10,433 nucleotides of DNA, from contig CAYOOT010000085.1 of the NCBI GenBank assembly GCA_964405665.1, positions 1 to 10,433 of the forward strand, read 5' to 3'. Positions 1 to 5,862 of the stretch are shown one piece after another. A program made the translations under genes and the position numbers. Under the pieces are notes generated by a model, which searched no databases, was not told the origin of the DNA, and saw only the letters and a program-made list of their open reading frames with translations. Numbering within the stretch: position 1 is the first letter of the stretch; each line of letters begins with the position of its first letter. Source of the DNA: CAYOOT01 sp964405665. GTDB taxonomy: Bacteria; Bdellovibrionota_C; UBA2361; SZUA-149; CAZDWZ01.

Positions 1-2
1 TC

Positions 3-719
3 CTCCGGCTCCACCACCGGAAAAGGATCCCCATTCTCATTTGCCGCAGGTATTTCAAAAGCAAGTCCGGGAGCGTTTTGTTCTTCTGCAGTCGGACCAC
101 GGGGAACATTTTCTCTTTTACCTAAAGCAAATCCTCTTACTAAGAGTGTTCCAAATATCGGAAGATACATACTTACACGCGCATATAGCTCCACTTTGAT
201 CGGATGATTTTCCATTAGGCTTGCTACTGGAGTATTCGGTGCACTAGCGTTGTCATCAATATGCAGAGTTTGCTTATTACAAAATTTTTGGGTGTTGTTA
301 TAAAGATCTGTGTACTCTCCACATTCTCCTGGCCTCAGCACTGCAACATCGTAACTTGAAGATCCTTCGAGCGCATTAATATTTAAGAGATTTGCCGCAC
401 TGGCATTACTCGATGTGGTAAACATTGTGCCCAGCGGTATTTCTAAAGTTTTATCTACAACTTTTTGTCGGGCATCTAAAAATCTTTGATAATCCGGATC
501 ACTTGAAGTTTTATTTCGGATATCAATATCTAAGTCCGGCATTTTTGCCGCTTCATTCACGCCTTTTTCTGCCGCTGCCGTTAAAAGAACCTTGATTGTA
601 AAGTATCTTGCAAGATCAATTACTCCAATAAAAAATAAAAGAAGAACCGGCAGAATCAAAGCGAATTCTCCCAGTGTTGCTCCTTTGTCTTGCTTAATCA
701 GTGACGGACTTTGTTTCAT
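3..719 (-). CDS. TadE-family pseudopilin, partial (C-terminus beyond left edge)
   Basis: The minus frame is open from an ATG at 719 to the left edge, giving about 239 residues with no stop. The N-terminus has the TadE signature: a short basic stretch, then KGATLGEFALILPVLLLFF running into one membrane helix (about residues 17-37). Gly13 followed by Glu at +5 (Glu18) fits the prepilin-peptidase site of Tad pseudopilins. The rest is a soluble extracytoplasmic domain with two cysteines (GECGEY and KFCNK), then a Pro/Glu-rich tail at the edge. TadE and TadG proteins are minor pseudopilins of the Flp/Tad pilus secretion machine in the inner membrane and periplasm. The ribosome binding site is weak (AAGCAA before the ATG). 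A second TadE-like gene lies at 2503-3078 on the same strand, but no other tad gene is in view. TadE versus TadF naming is uncertain; membership of the TadE-like family is fairly sure. Confidence 0.8.
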   Translation of the reverse strand, partial: MKQSPSLIKQDKGATLGEFALILPVLLLFFIGVIDLARYFTIKVLLTAAAEKGVNEAAKMPDLDIDIRNKTSSDPDYQRFLDARQKVVDKTLEIPLGTMFTTSSNASAANLLNINALEGSSSYDVAVLRPGECGEYTDLYNNTQKFCNKQTLHIDDNASAPNTPVASLMENHPIKVELYARVSMYLPIFGTLLVRGFALGKRENVPRGPTAEEQNAPGLAFEIPAANENGDPFPVVEPE

Positions 720-971
720 TTGCTTTGTTTTTTAAGTAAACACCGGTGCTCCACTCTAGAACCTCAATTCTATTTAATCCCCGTAATTAATATCGACTTA
801 GTATTGAAAAACATTAGCTTGATTTATTTAACTAGCTGTAAAAACAAGAGAATTTAGTAAAATCAAACTAAATAGATGGAAATTTCTATAAATTTTTAAG
901 CAGTTCGAGGCAATTTCTCTCAATAGTTCGAAAAATAAGGCTTGTTGTTGAAGAGAAACAAAATTTAATGG

Positions 972-993
972 ATTATACCAATATTGGTATAAT
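972..993 (+). promoter_or_regulatory. 22-bp perfect palindrome overlapping a -10 box (probable operator/promoter)
   Basis: Bases 972-993 form a perfect inverted repeat centred on AATATT, with the inner 16 bp reading ATACCAATATTGGTAT. Its right end is a consensus TATAAT (988-993) and its left end is the mirror image, so both strands carry a -10 box. A further TACCA (993-997) and TGGTA (1003-1007) repeat the half-site around the AGGAG ribosome binding site. No convincing -35 box is seen. An XRE-type regulator is encoded just downstream, so autoregulation at this site is a reasonable inference. Confidence 0.6.
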
Positions 994-1007
994 ACCAAGG
1001 AGTGGTA

Positions 1008-1043
1008 ATGCCAAAAAGTAAAGTAATTTTTTCCGGTTATTGA
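1008..1043 (+). pseudogene. 11-codon ORF, possible stub of a lost first gene (toxin?) or leader peptide
   Basis: An ATG at 1008 lies five bases after AGGAG (998-1002) and 15 bases after the TATAAT box, a well-formed initiation site. The frame reads MPKSKVIFSGY and then hits TGA at 1041-1043. The REPIN-like element begins nine bases later, at about 1052. HigA-like antitoxins are usually encoded next to a toxin gene, often immediately upstream, so this may be the surviving N-terminus of a toxin removed or replaced around the repeat insertion. Eleven residues are too few to identify a family. A genuine leader peptide is the alternative. Confidence 0.3.
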
Positions 1044-1051
1044 AAAAAGTT

Positions 1052-1162
1052 TTGGTAATAAGCGGACTAAAGTCCGCGCTCCAAATGTATTTTGCTTCAG
1101 TAGACAATTTAAATGTAAGCAAAGAGCGTACGGAGCGCGGACTTTAGTCCGCTTATTGCCAA
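1052..1162. repeat. REPIN-like element: two inverted REP palindromes
   Basis: The arms 1052-1082 and 1132-1162 are 31-bp inverted repeats with one mismatch (T against C in the fifth position). They enclose a 49-bp centre. Each arm contains the core AGCGGACTAAAGTCCGC, itself a 7-bp stem with an AA loop, followed by the asymmetric tail GCTCC. This two-REPs-in-inverted-orientation layout is that of REPINs, non-autonomous elements mobilised by RAYT (IS200-like tyrosine) transposases. No RAYT gene is in the window. A third REP copy lies at 3226-3247. The element sits between the promoter/operator and the XRE gene, so any transcript would carry a long hairpin in its leader. Confidence 0.8.
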
Positions 1163-1177
1163 TATTTGGAACTGAAT

Positions 1178-1501
1178 ATGAAGAAACAAAAAATTAGAAA
1201 AAAAACGACTGATGCTATTAAAATCTTATCTTCCATTGCAGCGAAAGATAAGAAAAGTAATTCTTTAATTTCCGAAGCTTTAATTAATGTTCGTGTTGCC
1301 CAACTAATTTACAAAGCAAGAATTGCCGCTAATCTCACGCAAAAACAACTAGCTGATTTGGTCGGCACCAATCAACCCGTAATTGCCCGCTTGGAAGATG
1401 CCGATTATTTAGGACATTCTTTAACTATGCTGCAAAAAATTGCCTTAGCATTAAACCGTAAAATAGAGATTCATTTGGTTCCAAGGAAAAAATTAGCTTA
1501 A
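1178..1501 (+). CDS. XRE-family HTH regulator, HigA-type antitoxin-like
   Basis: This 107-residue protein has a lysine-rich N-terminus and then an XRE/Cro-CI helix-turn-helix domain (about residues 41-93). The domain includes ARIAANLTQKQLADLVGTNQPVIARLED; the helix after VGT, with QPVIARLE, is the DNA recognition helix. The short C-terminal strand IEIHLVP is common in HigA/HicB-associated XRE antitoxins. The start at ATG 1178 is preferred because GGA lies seven bases upstream; an in-frame TTG at 1166 would add four residues. The small size and architecture suggest a toxin-antitoxin antitoxin. However, no toxin gene is found on either side: upstream are the REPIN-like element and an 11-codon ORF, and downstream is a convergent GNAT gene. 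It may therefore be an orphan antitoxin or a small autonomous repressor. The DNA-binding fold is sure; the antitoxin role is inferred. Confidence 0.8.
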   Translation: MKKQKIRKKTTDAIKILSSIAAKDKKSNSLISEALINVRVAQLIYKARIAANLTQKQLADLVGTNQPVIARLEDADYLGHSLTMLQKIALALNRKIEIHLVPRKKLA

Positions 1502-1564
1502 TACTGCAAAACCTTAATTTCATCACAAATATGCCTTTGCTTGCAAAAGCTTATTGTGTAGACA

Positions 1565-2071
1565 CTATTTAGGACTTGACCCATCCGAATCCGAGAATCG
1601 TTTAGTCATCACCATCATTCGTCCTCCAATTTCGCAATAAATTTCTCCCTGCTTCTTATACCCTAGATGAACATAAAAATTATAAGAAGTTATAGAGGAA
1701 TTTAACGAGATTGCCTCCACACCATTGTGCCGGGCAAGACGCTCAAGATACTCCATGAGACTGCCACCGACTCCACGGCAATGGAAGTCTGGATCAACAA
1801 ATACCGTCCGCACCTGAGCTTGATCCAAGGTGGCAGTGCCAACTAATTTTTCTTCAACAATAGCTACGTAAGTTGCGGTCCCTGTGAATCTTTTTGCCAT
1901 TGTTTCCGGAGCAAATTTTGGAAGCATTCTACTAATTTCGGCCTCAGAATAATCCTGGCTATTCACTTCCAAAAGACATCTGCAAATCAACTCTGAAACA
2001 TGCGCTGCATCTTCTGATCTATAGGGCCGAATTATCGTTTCTAATCTTACTGACATAGCCATATTAATCAC
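1565..2071 (-). CDS. GNAT-family N-acetyltransferase
   Basis: This 168-residue protein has the GNAT fold pattern. The acetyl-CoA binding motif A spans about residues 88-106 (VRTVFVDPDFHCRGVGGSLM) and contains the pyrophosphate-binding R-G-V-G-G loop. Motif B follows with ISLNSSITSYNFYVHLGY (about 121-138), where the late Tyr is the usual general-acid position. The protein should transfer an acetyl group from acetyl-CoA to an amine; the substrate cannot be read from the sequence. The length is typical of single-domain GNATs. The longest frame starts with GTG at 2071; ATG codons at 2062 and 2056 are equally possible because no clear ribosome binding site is visible. It converges with the XRE gene, with 63 bp between the stop codons and no strong terminator hairpin there. 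Confidence 0.85.
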   Translation of the reverse strand: MINMAMSVRLETIIRPYRSEDAAHVSELICRCLLEVNSQDYSEAEISRMLPKFAPETMAKRFTGTATYVAIVEEKLVGTATLDQAQVRTVFVDPDFHCRGVGGSLMEYLERLARHNGVEAISLNSSITSYNFYVHLGYKKQGEIYCEIGGRMMVMTKRFSDSDGSSPK

Positions 2072-2175
2072 AGGTTTAAAACTAAGATTAACACTAAATC
2101 TTAAATTATTAAAATAATAAGAAATATCAGAAAAACTTTTGCTTTATTTGTGCTTAGTCGGTTAAAATAATTTTT

Positions 2176-2502
2176 ATGAAAACAAACTTTTTTAAATTCT
2201 TTACAGCCTTCTTATTATTCTCCTCATGCTCCAAAAGTTTTGAGAGAAATCAAAAGAATCCATTCTATGATCAGTCTTATTGTAATTCTACGATGATTGA
2301 TAATGATGATTATTGTAGCGATCGCCTTTATCCAAAGCATAAACAGCCCCCTATTTTAATAAACAAGCCAAAAGATGATTCTAAAAAAGATTCCAAGGGC
2401 CAACCTGAGGTTAGATCGGAAAGCAATAATTCTAAGTCTAATGAAGGAAGAGAAGAAAATTCTCGGGATTTTGGAACTTCTTCTAGAGGAAGAGGAGATT
2501 AA
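2176..2502 (+). CDS. Small charged lipoprotein of unknown function
   Basis: The predicted 108-residue protein begins with a lipoprotein-like signal: MKTNFFKFF, a hydrophobic stretch, then LLFSSC with Cys18 as the lipidation site (Phe at -3 is acceptable but not ideal). The mature part has two more cysteines (36 and 47) in a Tyr/Asp-rich segment. The C-terminal 40 residues are disordered in composition, rich in Lys, Glu, Ser, Asn and Gly, ending in SSRGRGD. I recognise no family. The start is the only reasonable ATG; the Shine-Dalgarno sequence is weak. Its TAA stop directly abuts the stop of the opposing TadE-like gene. Codon use and the signal peptide argue for a real gene, but it could be lineage-restricted. 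Confidence 0.6.
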   Translation: MKTNFFKFFTAFLLFSSCSKSFERNQKNPFYDQSYCNSTMIDNDDYCSDRLYPKHKQPPILINKPKDDSKKDSKGQPEVRSESNNSKSNEGREENSRDFGTSSRGRGD

Positions 2503-3078
2503 TTAAGGCGAAGGCGGCTCTGGAATATCCATTAGATAGGGCCCTTTGGCAGAAATTTCTAAAGTGATATTGGAAAAGAAAGGCGAGATCCCGGAAAACC
2601 TTGTCTTTAACAAAATCAAAAGATTGCCTCTTGTTGGCATAGCAGAATCTCGCTCTAGATCTGTAATCATGCAGAAATTCGTATCTAAAGAAATATTTTG
2701 GAATTGCACCAGATCATAAACTTTTTGCTGGATGTCTTTATGTCCGGCATCGTATTGATGAGTGCCTGTTTCTTCTGTCTCAAAAGGGCAATTTTGATTG
2801 GGTGTTAATTTTTCAAAGCTTCCAACTTTTAAATTCGAAACACCGATGCCGTAACGAACTCCCGAATTCACAGCATTGGTTAAAAGAATATATTGATTAA
2901 GCAGATTACCCAAATCAATTACACAAATAAATAAAGCAATTAAAAATGGAAGAACTATTGTTCCTTCCATTAAAGCAATACCTTGAGAATTTTTTAGTAA
3001 TGATTTAGCTTCGGCGCCGGATTTTCGACGCAACTGTATTGCTGGTATTTCTTTTTTAATTTTTTTCTGCAGTATCAA
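2503..3078 (-). CDS. TadE-family pseudopilin
   Basis: This 191-residue protein has a basic N-terminus followed by the TadE box at about residues 33-75: GIALMEGTIVLPFLIALF, a membrane helix, and then NAVNSGVRYGIGV. Gly33 with Glu38 at +5 fits prepilin-peptidase cleavage. The soluble part contains two cysteines (about 97 and 136), possibly a disulfide. The protein ends in a Pro-rich tail, as the other TadE-like protein in this window seems to do. It should be an inner-membrane-anchored minor component of a Flp/Tad pilus. The start is TTG at 3078, with GGAG 11 bases upstream; no better in-frame start exists. The N-terminal extension ahead of the cleavage site (33 residues) is long for TadE. The neighbours are unrelated, so this copy is outside a tad cluster as far as visible. 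Confidence 0.75.
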   Translation of the reverse strand: MILQKKIKKEIPAIQLRRKSGAEAKSLLKNSQGIALMEGTIVLPFLIALFICVIDLGNLLNQYILLTNAVNSGVRYGIGVSNLKVGSFEKLTPNQNCPFETEETGTHQYDAGHKDIQQKVYDLVQFQNISLDTNFCMITDLERDSAMPTRGNLLILLKTRFSGISPFFSNITLEISAKGPYLMDIPEPPSP

Positions 3079-3225
3079 GTCAATTCAATCTCCAAAATTG
3101 AAACTGCTTTTGTTACTCTACGCTTTCTTTATCGACAGAAATTGTGAATTTCATAATTAAGTCAGGGATTTAGGCAGGAAAAAGGTGCTAATAAGGGATG
3201 GGTTCTAAAATATCTTTGTAGTTCT

Positions 3226-3247
3226 AGCGGACTAAAGTCCGCGCTCC
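3226..3247. repeat. Single REP palindrome (third copy)
   Basis: The sequence AGCGGACTAAAGTCCGC followed by GCTCC is identical to the arm core of the REPIN-like element at 1052-1162. The bases after it (GATATGCTTTTCGTC) resemble the tails following the two other copies, which read roughly ATGTATTTTGCTTC and TACGCTCTTTGC. The extended TTGGTAATA flank of the paired element is absent. It lies in the spacer between the GH57-like gene's 3' end and the upstream side of the TadE-like gene. No partner REP in inverted orientation is nearby, so it is a singlet or decayed element. Confidence 0.8.
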
Positions 3248-3303
3248 GATATGCTTTTCGTCTAAAAGTTATTTGGTGTTTCTTAGGAAAAGAATCTTTT
3301 CGC

Positions 3304-3365
3304 TTAAAATTTATTCTTTGCTCTGAACTTAGCTACATAATCGACAAAAAGATCATATTCGCTTT
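3304..3365 (-). other. Out-of-frame continuation of the GH57-like gene
   Basis: At a run of five A's on the minus strand (3363-3367), the annotated frame goes on to the odd ending ANMIFLSIM and a TAG at 3335-3333. Shifting by -1 at that run gives SEYDLFVDY, VAKFRAKNKF and then TAA at 3306-3304, a more protein-like amphipathic tail. The simplest reading is loss of one A, either a real mutation or an assembly error. Single-tRNA slippage is possible, but there is no canonical X XXY YYZ heptamer. Confidence 0.5.
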
Positions 3366-4454
3366 TTCATCTGTAAAAACAGTTTTGGCTTTGATAAAAA
3401 ATAGCAAAACCATGCTTTGCAAATTGGAATTGGCATCAAATAGCGGATAAACCAAAGCACCGGAAAGTGGTTTTGCTGAACGAATATCCATAATCAAATT
3501 AGAAAGTCCGTCAATAATTCTTATGCCATACAAACCGCCTTCAACTGAAGTATATGGAATTAATTGTTCTTTTGAAGCATCGATCGCTTTTTCCGCAATC
3601 CCTCCAAAAACACTAAGTGGACGAAGGAACATTCCCTGTTCACTAGCGCTAGGAAATAAGAAAGAAAATTGATTCGCTAATAAAAGATTGTCATTAATTT
3701 CCGAAGCACTTTCTAACCAATACTCTGTTGAAAATCCTGTCGTACAATTGGGAAGATGTCCGCCAATTCCGGCTTTAAAGTTAAAATGTTTGATTATCTT
3801 TACAGAGTTTAGAGAATTGGATTTAAGTTCTTTGATCAAACGGAAACCAGCCAAATCTTTAGAATATTTGGTTTTTAAATAATCTGTGGGGATTGCAATT
3901 GTTGCTTTTGCCTGCTGGCCAACAAGTTCTTTTATTTCCGGAATACTTAATGAATTAAAATCTTTTTCAAAAAAATAGTCTACATAGTTAAGGGCAGCTT
4001 CATACTCAGGTGAATAATTTACCAGATTAGTCTTTCTTGGTTTATACTCAAAATCAACCAAAGCTCCCGAAAGTTCCGGTTTGAAAATTAGATTCATTAA
4101 TTGAGTATCAATGTGAATTTCTTTTAGACCATCGTAATCTAGATCAGCATATTCCTGCTTTACCCAACCATTGACCGGATCAACTTCCGGATTGTTGATT
4201 GTATCAATTTCTACCTGGGCATGGAGAATTGCTTTATAAATCTGTTTTCTCCAACTACGATAATCGAAGAGATGAGAATCACCAAAAAGTTTTATTGCTT
4301 CCTGATAAAAAACATTAGCATCACTTAAACGCTGCTTATTGTTGTAAAATAAAGGCTTATTTTCGATTTGCGCAGCTAATGGAGAAAGATCCTGCTCTAA
4401 ACGTTTAAGTCTATTGGCAATTAATTCTTTGGCCTTCGATGGGACTTTTAGCAA
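3333..4454 (-). CDS. GH57 C-terminal-domain-like protein lacking the catalytic barrel; apparent 3' frameshift
   Basis: The 373-residue product resembles only the C-terminal half of GH57 alpha-amylase/4-alpha-glucanotransferase proteins (helical DUF1925 and beta-rich DUF1926-like regions). Cues are a segment FYQEAIKLFGDSHLFDYRSWRK then IYKAILHAQ, like the family's end-of-helical-bundle region, and then DLDYDGLKEIHIDTQLMNLI with SGALVDFEYKPRKTNLVN, the typical strand-rich entry to the C-terminal domain. The N-terminal beta/alpha barrel with the catalytic Glu and Asp is absent, so amylase activity is not expected; glycan binding is a guess. The annotated start is TTG 4454, but a strong AAAGGAG (4471-4477) is 16 bases away and 10 bases from an in-frame ACG at 4460, perhaps a mutated ATG. 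The end appears frameshifted (see 3304-3365). It follows the lipoprotein gene by 26 bp in the same direction. No signal peptide is visible. Confidence 0.6.
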   Translation of the reverse strand: MLKVPSKAKELIANRLKRLEQDLSPLAAQIENKPLFYNNKQRLSDANVFYQEAIKLFGDSHLFDYRSWRKQIYKAILHAQVEIDTINNPEVDPVNGWVKQEYADLDYDGLKEIHIDTQLMNLIFKPELSGALVDFEYKPRKTNLVNYSPEYEAALNYVDYFFEKDFNSLSIPEIKELVGQQAKATIAIPTDYLKTKYSKDLAGFRLIKELKSNSLNSVKIIKHFNFKAGIGGHLPNCTTGFSTEYWLESASEINDNLLLANQFSFLFPSASEQGMFLRPLSVFGGIAEKAIDASKEQLIPYTSVEGGLYGIRIIDGLSNLIMDIRSAKPLSGALVYPLFDANSNLQSMVLLFFIKAKTVFTDEKANMIFLSIM

Positions 4455-4470
4455 ATCCGTAAACTACTAG

Positions 4471-4477
4471 CTCCTTT
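4471..4477 (-). promoter_or_regulatory. Strong ribosome binding site AAAGGAG with no standard start at normal spacing
   Basis: AAAGGAG lies in the gap after the lipoprotein stop codon. The reading frame of the GH57-like protein has two stop codons (TAG TAG) just after it, then TTT ACG GAT TTG. ACG is 10 bases from GGAG and TTG is 16. This suggests either ACG initiation, inefficient TTG initiation, or a recently lost ATG. Confidence 0.55.
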
Positions 4478-4480
4478 AAG

Positions 4481-5002
4481 TTAAAGAATTACCGGCTTAG
4501 GCATGGAAAGTTCATTTGCCAAAAAGAAAAATATTCTTGCAGTATAAAGTCCAAAAGCTTCTTGTTTAATCTCCGCGCCAGCACTTGCTTGATCGGCAAA
4601 GGCCCGAAGCTCTGAAGAAAGTTCTCCATATGCCGATCTCGAGCCTACAGAAAGTTTTCCTTCAAGTTCAAGCATCGCCAATTCGGTTTGATTAAGATTA
4701 TCAGAAATCTTGGCATCTTTTTGCTGAACACTGATCAGTGTCGTTTGTAAATTTTTTTCAATACTCGTTGCTAAAGGAATTAATTCGTTCCTTTTAGTTT
4801 GATATTGGGCAACTGCTTCAGTAAGTCTAGTAGTGGATTCATCAAGAAGCTGGCTAACCGATTTTGGTTGTCCACGTTGCCACCAATACCCGCCCCAACC
4901 GGGAAGATGATGCCACCATTCTGCTCCAAAAGTATCATTCTTGCAGCCAAAGCTAATCAGGATTAAAGAAATTGAAAAAATTTTTAAGATTTGTTTGTTC
5001 AT
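4481..5002 (-). CDS. Aromatic-rich lipoprotein of unknown function
   Basis: This 173-residue protein starts with a signal peptide, MNKQILKIFSISLILISFGC, with Cys20 as the probable lipidation site (Gly at -1; Ser at -3 is unusual). Right after the Cys is a striking aromatic cluster, AEWWHHLPGWGGYWWQRG (about residues 28-44). The rest (50-165) is mostly predicted helix with heptad-like Leu/Ala spacing, so coiled coil or helical bundle. It ends in a short hydrophobic region, IFFFLANEL. I recognise no family. It is the first gene of a two-gene unit with the GH57-like protein, 26 bp apart, and is divergent from the Trm112/pilP pair. Clustered Trp and Tyr next to a glycosidase-derived protein could indicate carbohydrate or peptidoglycan contact, but this is inference. 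The start ATG at 5002 has no clear Shine-Dalgarno sequence. Confidence 0.7.
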   Translation of the reverse strand: MNKQILKIFSISLILISFGCKNDTFGAEWWHHLPGWGGYWWQRGQPKSVSQLLDESTTRLTEAVAQYQTKRNELIPLATSIEKNLQTTLISVQQKDAKISDNLNQTELAMLELEGKLSVGSRSAYGELSSELRAFADQASAGAEIKQEAFGLYTARIFFFLANELSMPKPVIL

Positions 5003-5101
5003 TTTTATATCGATATATAATAAAATAGATGTTCTTTTTTAATGGCTTTAGGGTATATCGTATAACAGCAATTTTGCAACGAAAATTAAGAAGAAACCAA
5101 G

Positions 5102-5356
5102 ATGATTAATAAAGAATTTATGAATTTCCTAGTTTGTCCCTTAACAAAGCAAACCTTAAGTATTGCTGAGGACAGCTTAGCTTCAAAGATCAATCAGGCA
5201 ATCGAAAATAAGTTACTAAAAAATAATTCCGGTGAAATAATCTTAGAAAAAGTCGATACTCTATTGATACGAGAAGATAAAAAACTTGCCTATATAGTAA
5301 GAAATAATATTCCCCAAATGGTAGTCGAAGAAGCAATTGACTTAAAAAATTTATGA
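5102..5356 (+). CDS. UPF0434/Trm112 (YcaR-like) family protein
   Basis: This 84-residue protein matches the Trm112-like fold. The N-terminal knuckle is FLVCPLTKQTL, followed by a family-typical middle, and the conserved C-terminal stretch LAYIVRNNIPQMVVEEAI. Family members are small zinc-knuckle-type proteins, and some act as activators of methyltransferases. Here the usual second Cys of the CPxC knuckle is Thr (CPLT), a variant common in proteobacterial members, so zinc binding is doubtful. An insertion of about 15 residues (IENKLLKNNSGEI) makes it longer than the usual 60 or so residues. AAGAAG eight bases upstream supports the ATG at 5102. Its stop overlaps the pilP start (ATGA), so the two genes are translationally coupled. 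Confidence 0.85.
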   Translation: MINKEFMNFLVCPLTKQTLSIAEDSLASKINQAIENKLLKNNSGEIILEKVDTLLIREDKKLAYIVRNNIPQMVVEEAIDLKNL

Positions 5357-5862
5357 AAAGCTTTTTTATTATTCTTTTTTCCATTTTTTTCTTAAACAGC
5401 ACCTGCTTTGCCCAAAATAAAAGACCTGTTATTAGTCCTACTGCAAGCCCAACACCGGAAATACCTAAAGTCGAAGAAAACTATCGTTATAATACTACCA
5501 ATAAGCGCGATCCTTTTAAGCCTTACAACCTCGCTTCTACGCCAGTTCCCAAAGAAGGGAATGTGTTAACTTCATATTCACTTGGGCAATTACGTCTAAC
5601 TGCAGTTGCAGTTTCTCCTCAGGGAGAACGCAAAGCTATTGTCGAAGACAATCAGGGAAGAGGTTATTCCATTAGTAATGGTGCTCTTATCGGCAAAGAG
5701 GGGGGCAAAGTAATCAATATAGAACAAGATAAACTGATTATTGAAATCAATAGAATTGATTTTACAGGCAAGGAACTTAAAGAGCTAAAAGAGTTAAAAA
5801 TCAATTTAAGTGGCCCTGCTGGGCAAATAAAAGCGGTAGATAACACTAAAAAAAAGAAATAA
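5353..5862 (+). CDS. pilP: PilP-like type IV pilus assembly protein
   Basis: This 169-residue protein has a Sec signal peptide (about 1-20, cleavage after CFA) and a Pro/Thr-rich linker. It then carries the PilP hallmark RDPFKPY (52-58), followed by the beta domain with SYSLGQLRLTAVAVS, AIVEDNQGRGYSI, and GALIGKEGGKVINIEQDKLIIE. The last residues are Lys-rich. PilP is the inner-membrane-associated periplasmic protein that links the PilMNO platform to the PilQ secretin in type IVa pili. Most PilP proteins are lipoproteins; here the only N-terminal Cys (18) lacks a convincing lipobox, so a soluble periplasmic form is likely. The gene begins within the Trm112 stop (ATGA). pilM, pilN, pilO and pilQ, its usual operon partners, are not adjacent. 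The 221 bp downstream hold a T-rich stretch but no clear terminator hairpin. Confidence 0.8.
   Translation: MKSFFIILFSIFFLNSTCFAQNKRPVISPTASPTPEIPKVEENYRYNTTNKRDPFKPYNLASTPVPKEGNVLTSYSLGQLRLTAVAVSPQGERKAIVEDNQGRGYSISNGALIGKEGGKVINIEQDKLIIEINRIDFTGKELKELKELKINLSGPAGQIKAVDNTKKKK

Noticed and set aside
1052..1162. Possible CRISPR repeats or an intrinsic terminator in the REP region
   Set aside because: The repeats are inverted, only two copies with one spacer-like centre, and have no T-tract after the hairpin. The REPIN explanation fits better.
3361..3368. Programmed -1 ribosomal frameshifting at GAAAAAGC
   Set aside because: The zero-frame codons GAA AAA do not make a tandem-slip heptamer, and I did not identify a stimulatory stem-loop downstream. 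A one-base indel is simpler.
5006..5017. TATATCGATATA palindrome next to the lipoprotein start
   Set aside because: It is short and made mostly of AT alternation in an AT-rich region; an operator role is not supported beyond chance.
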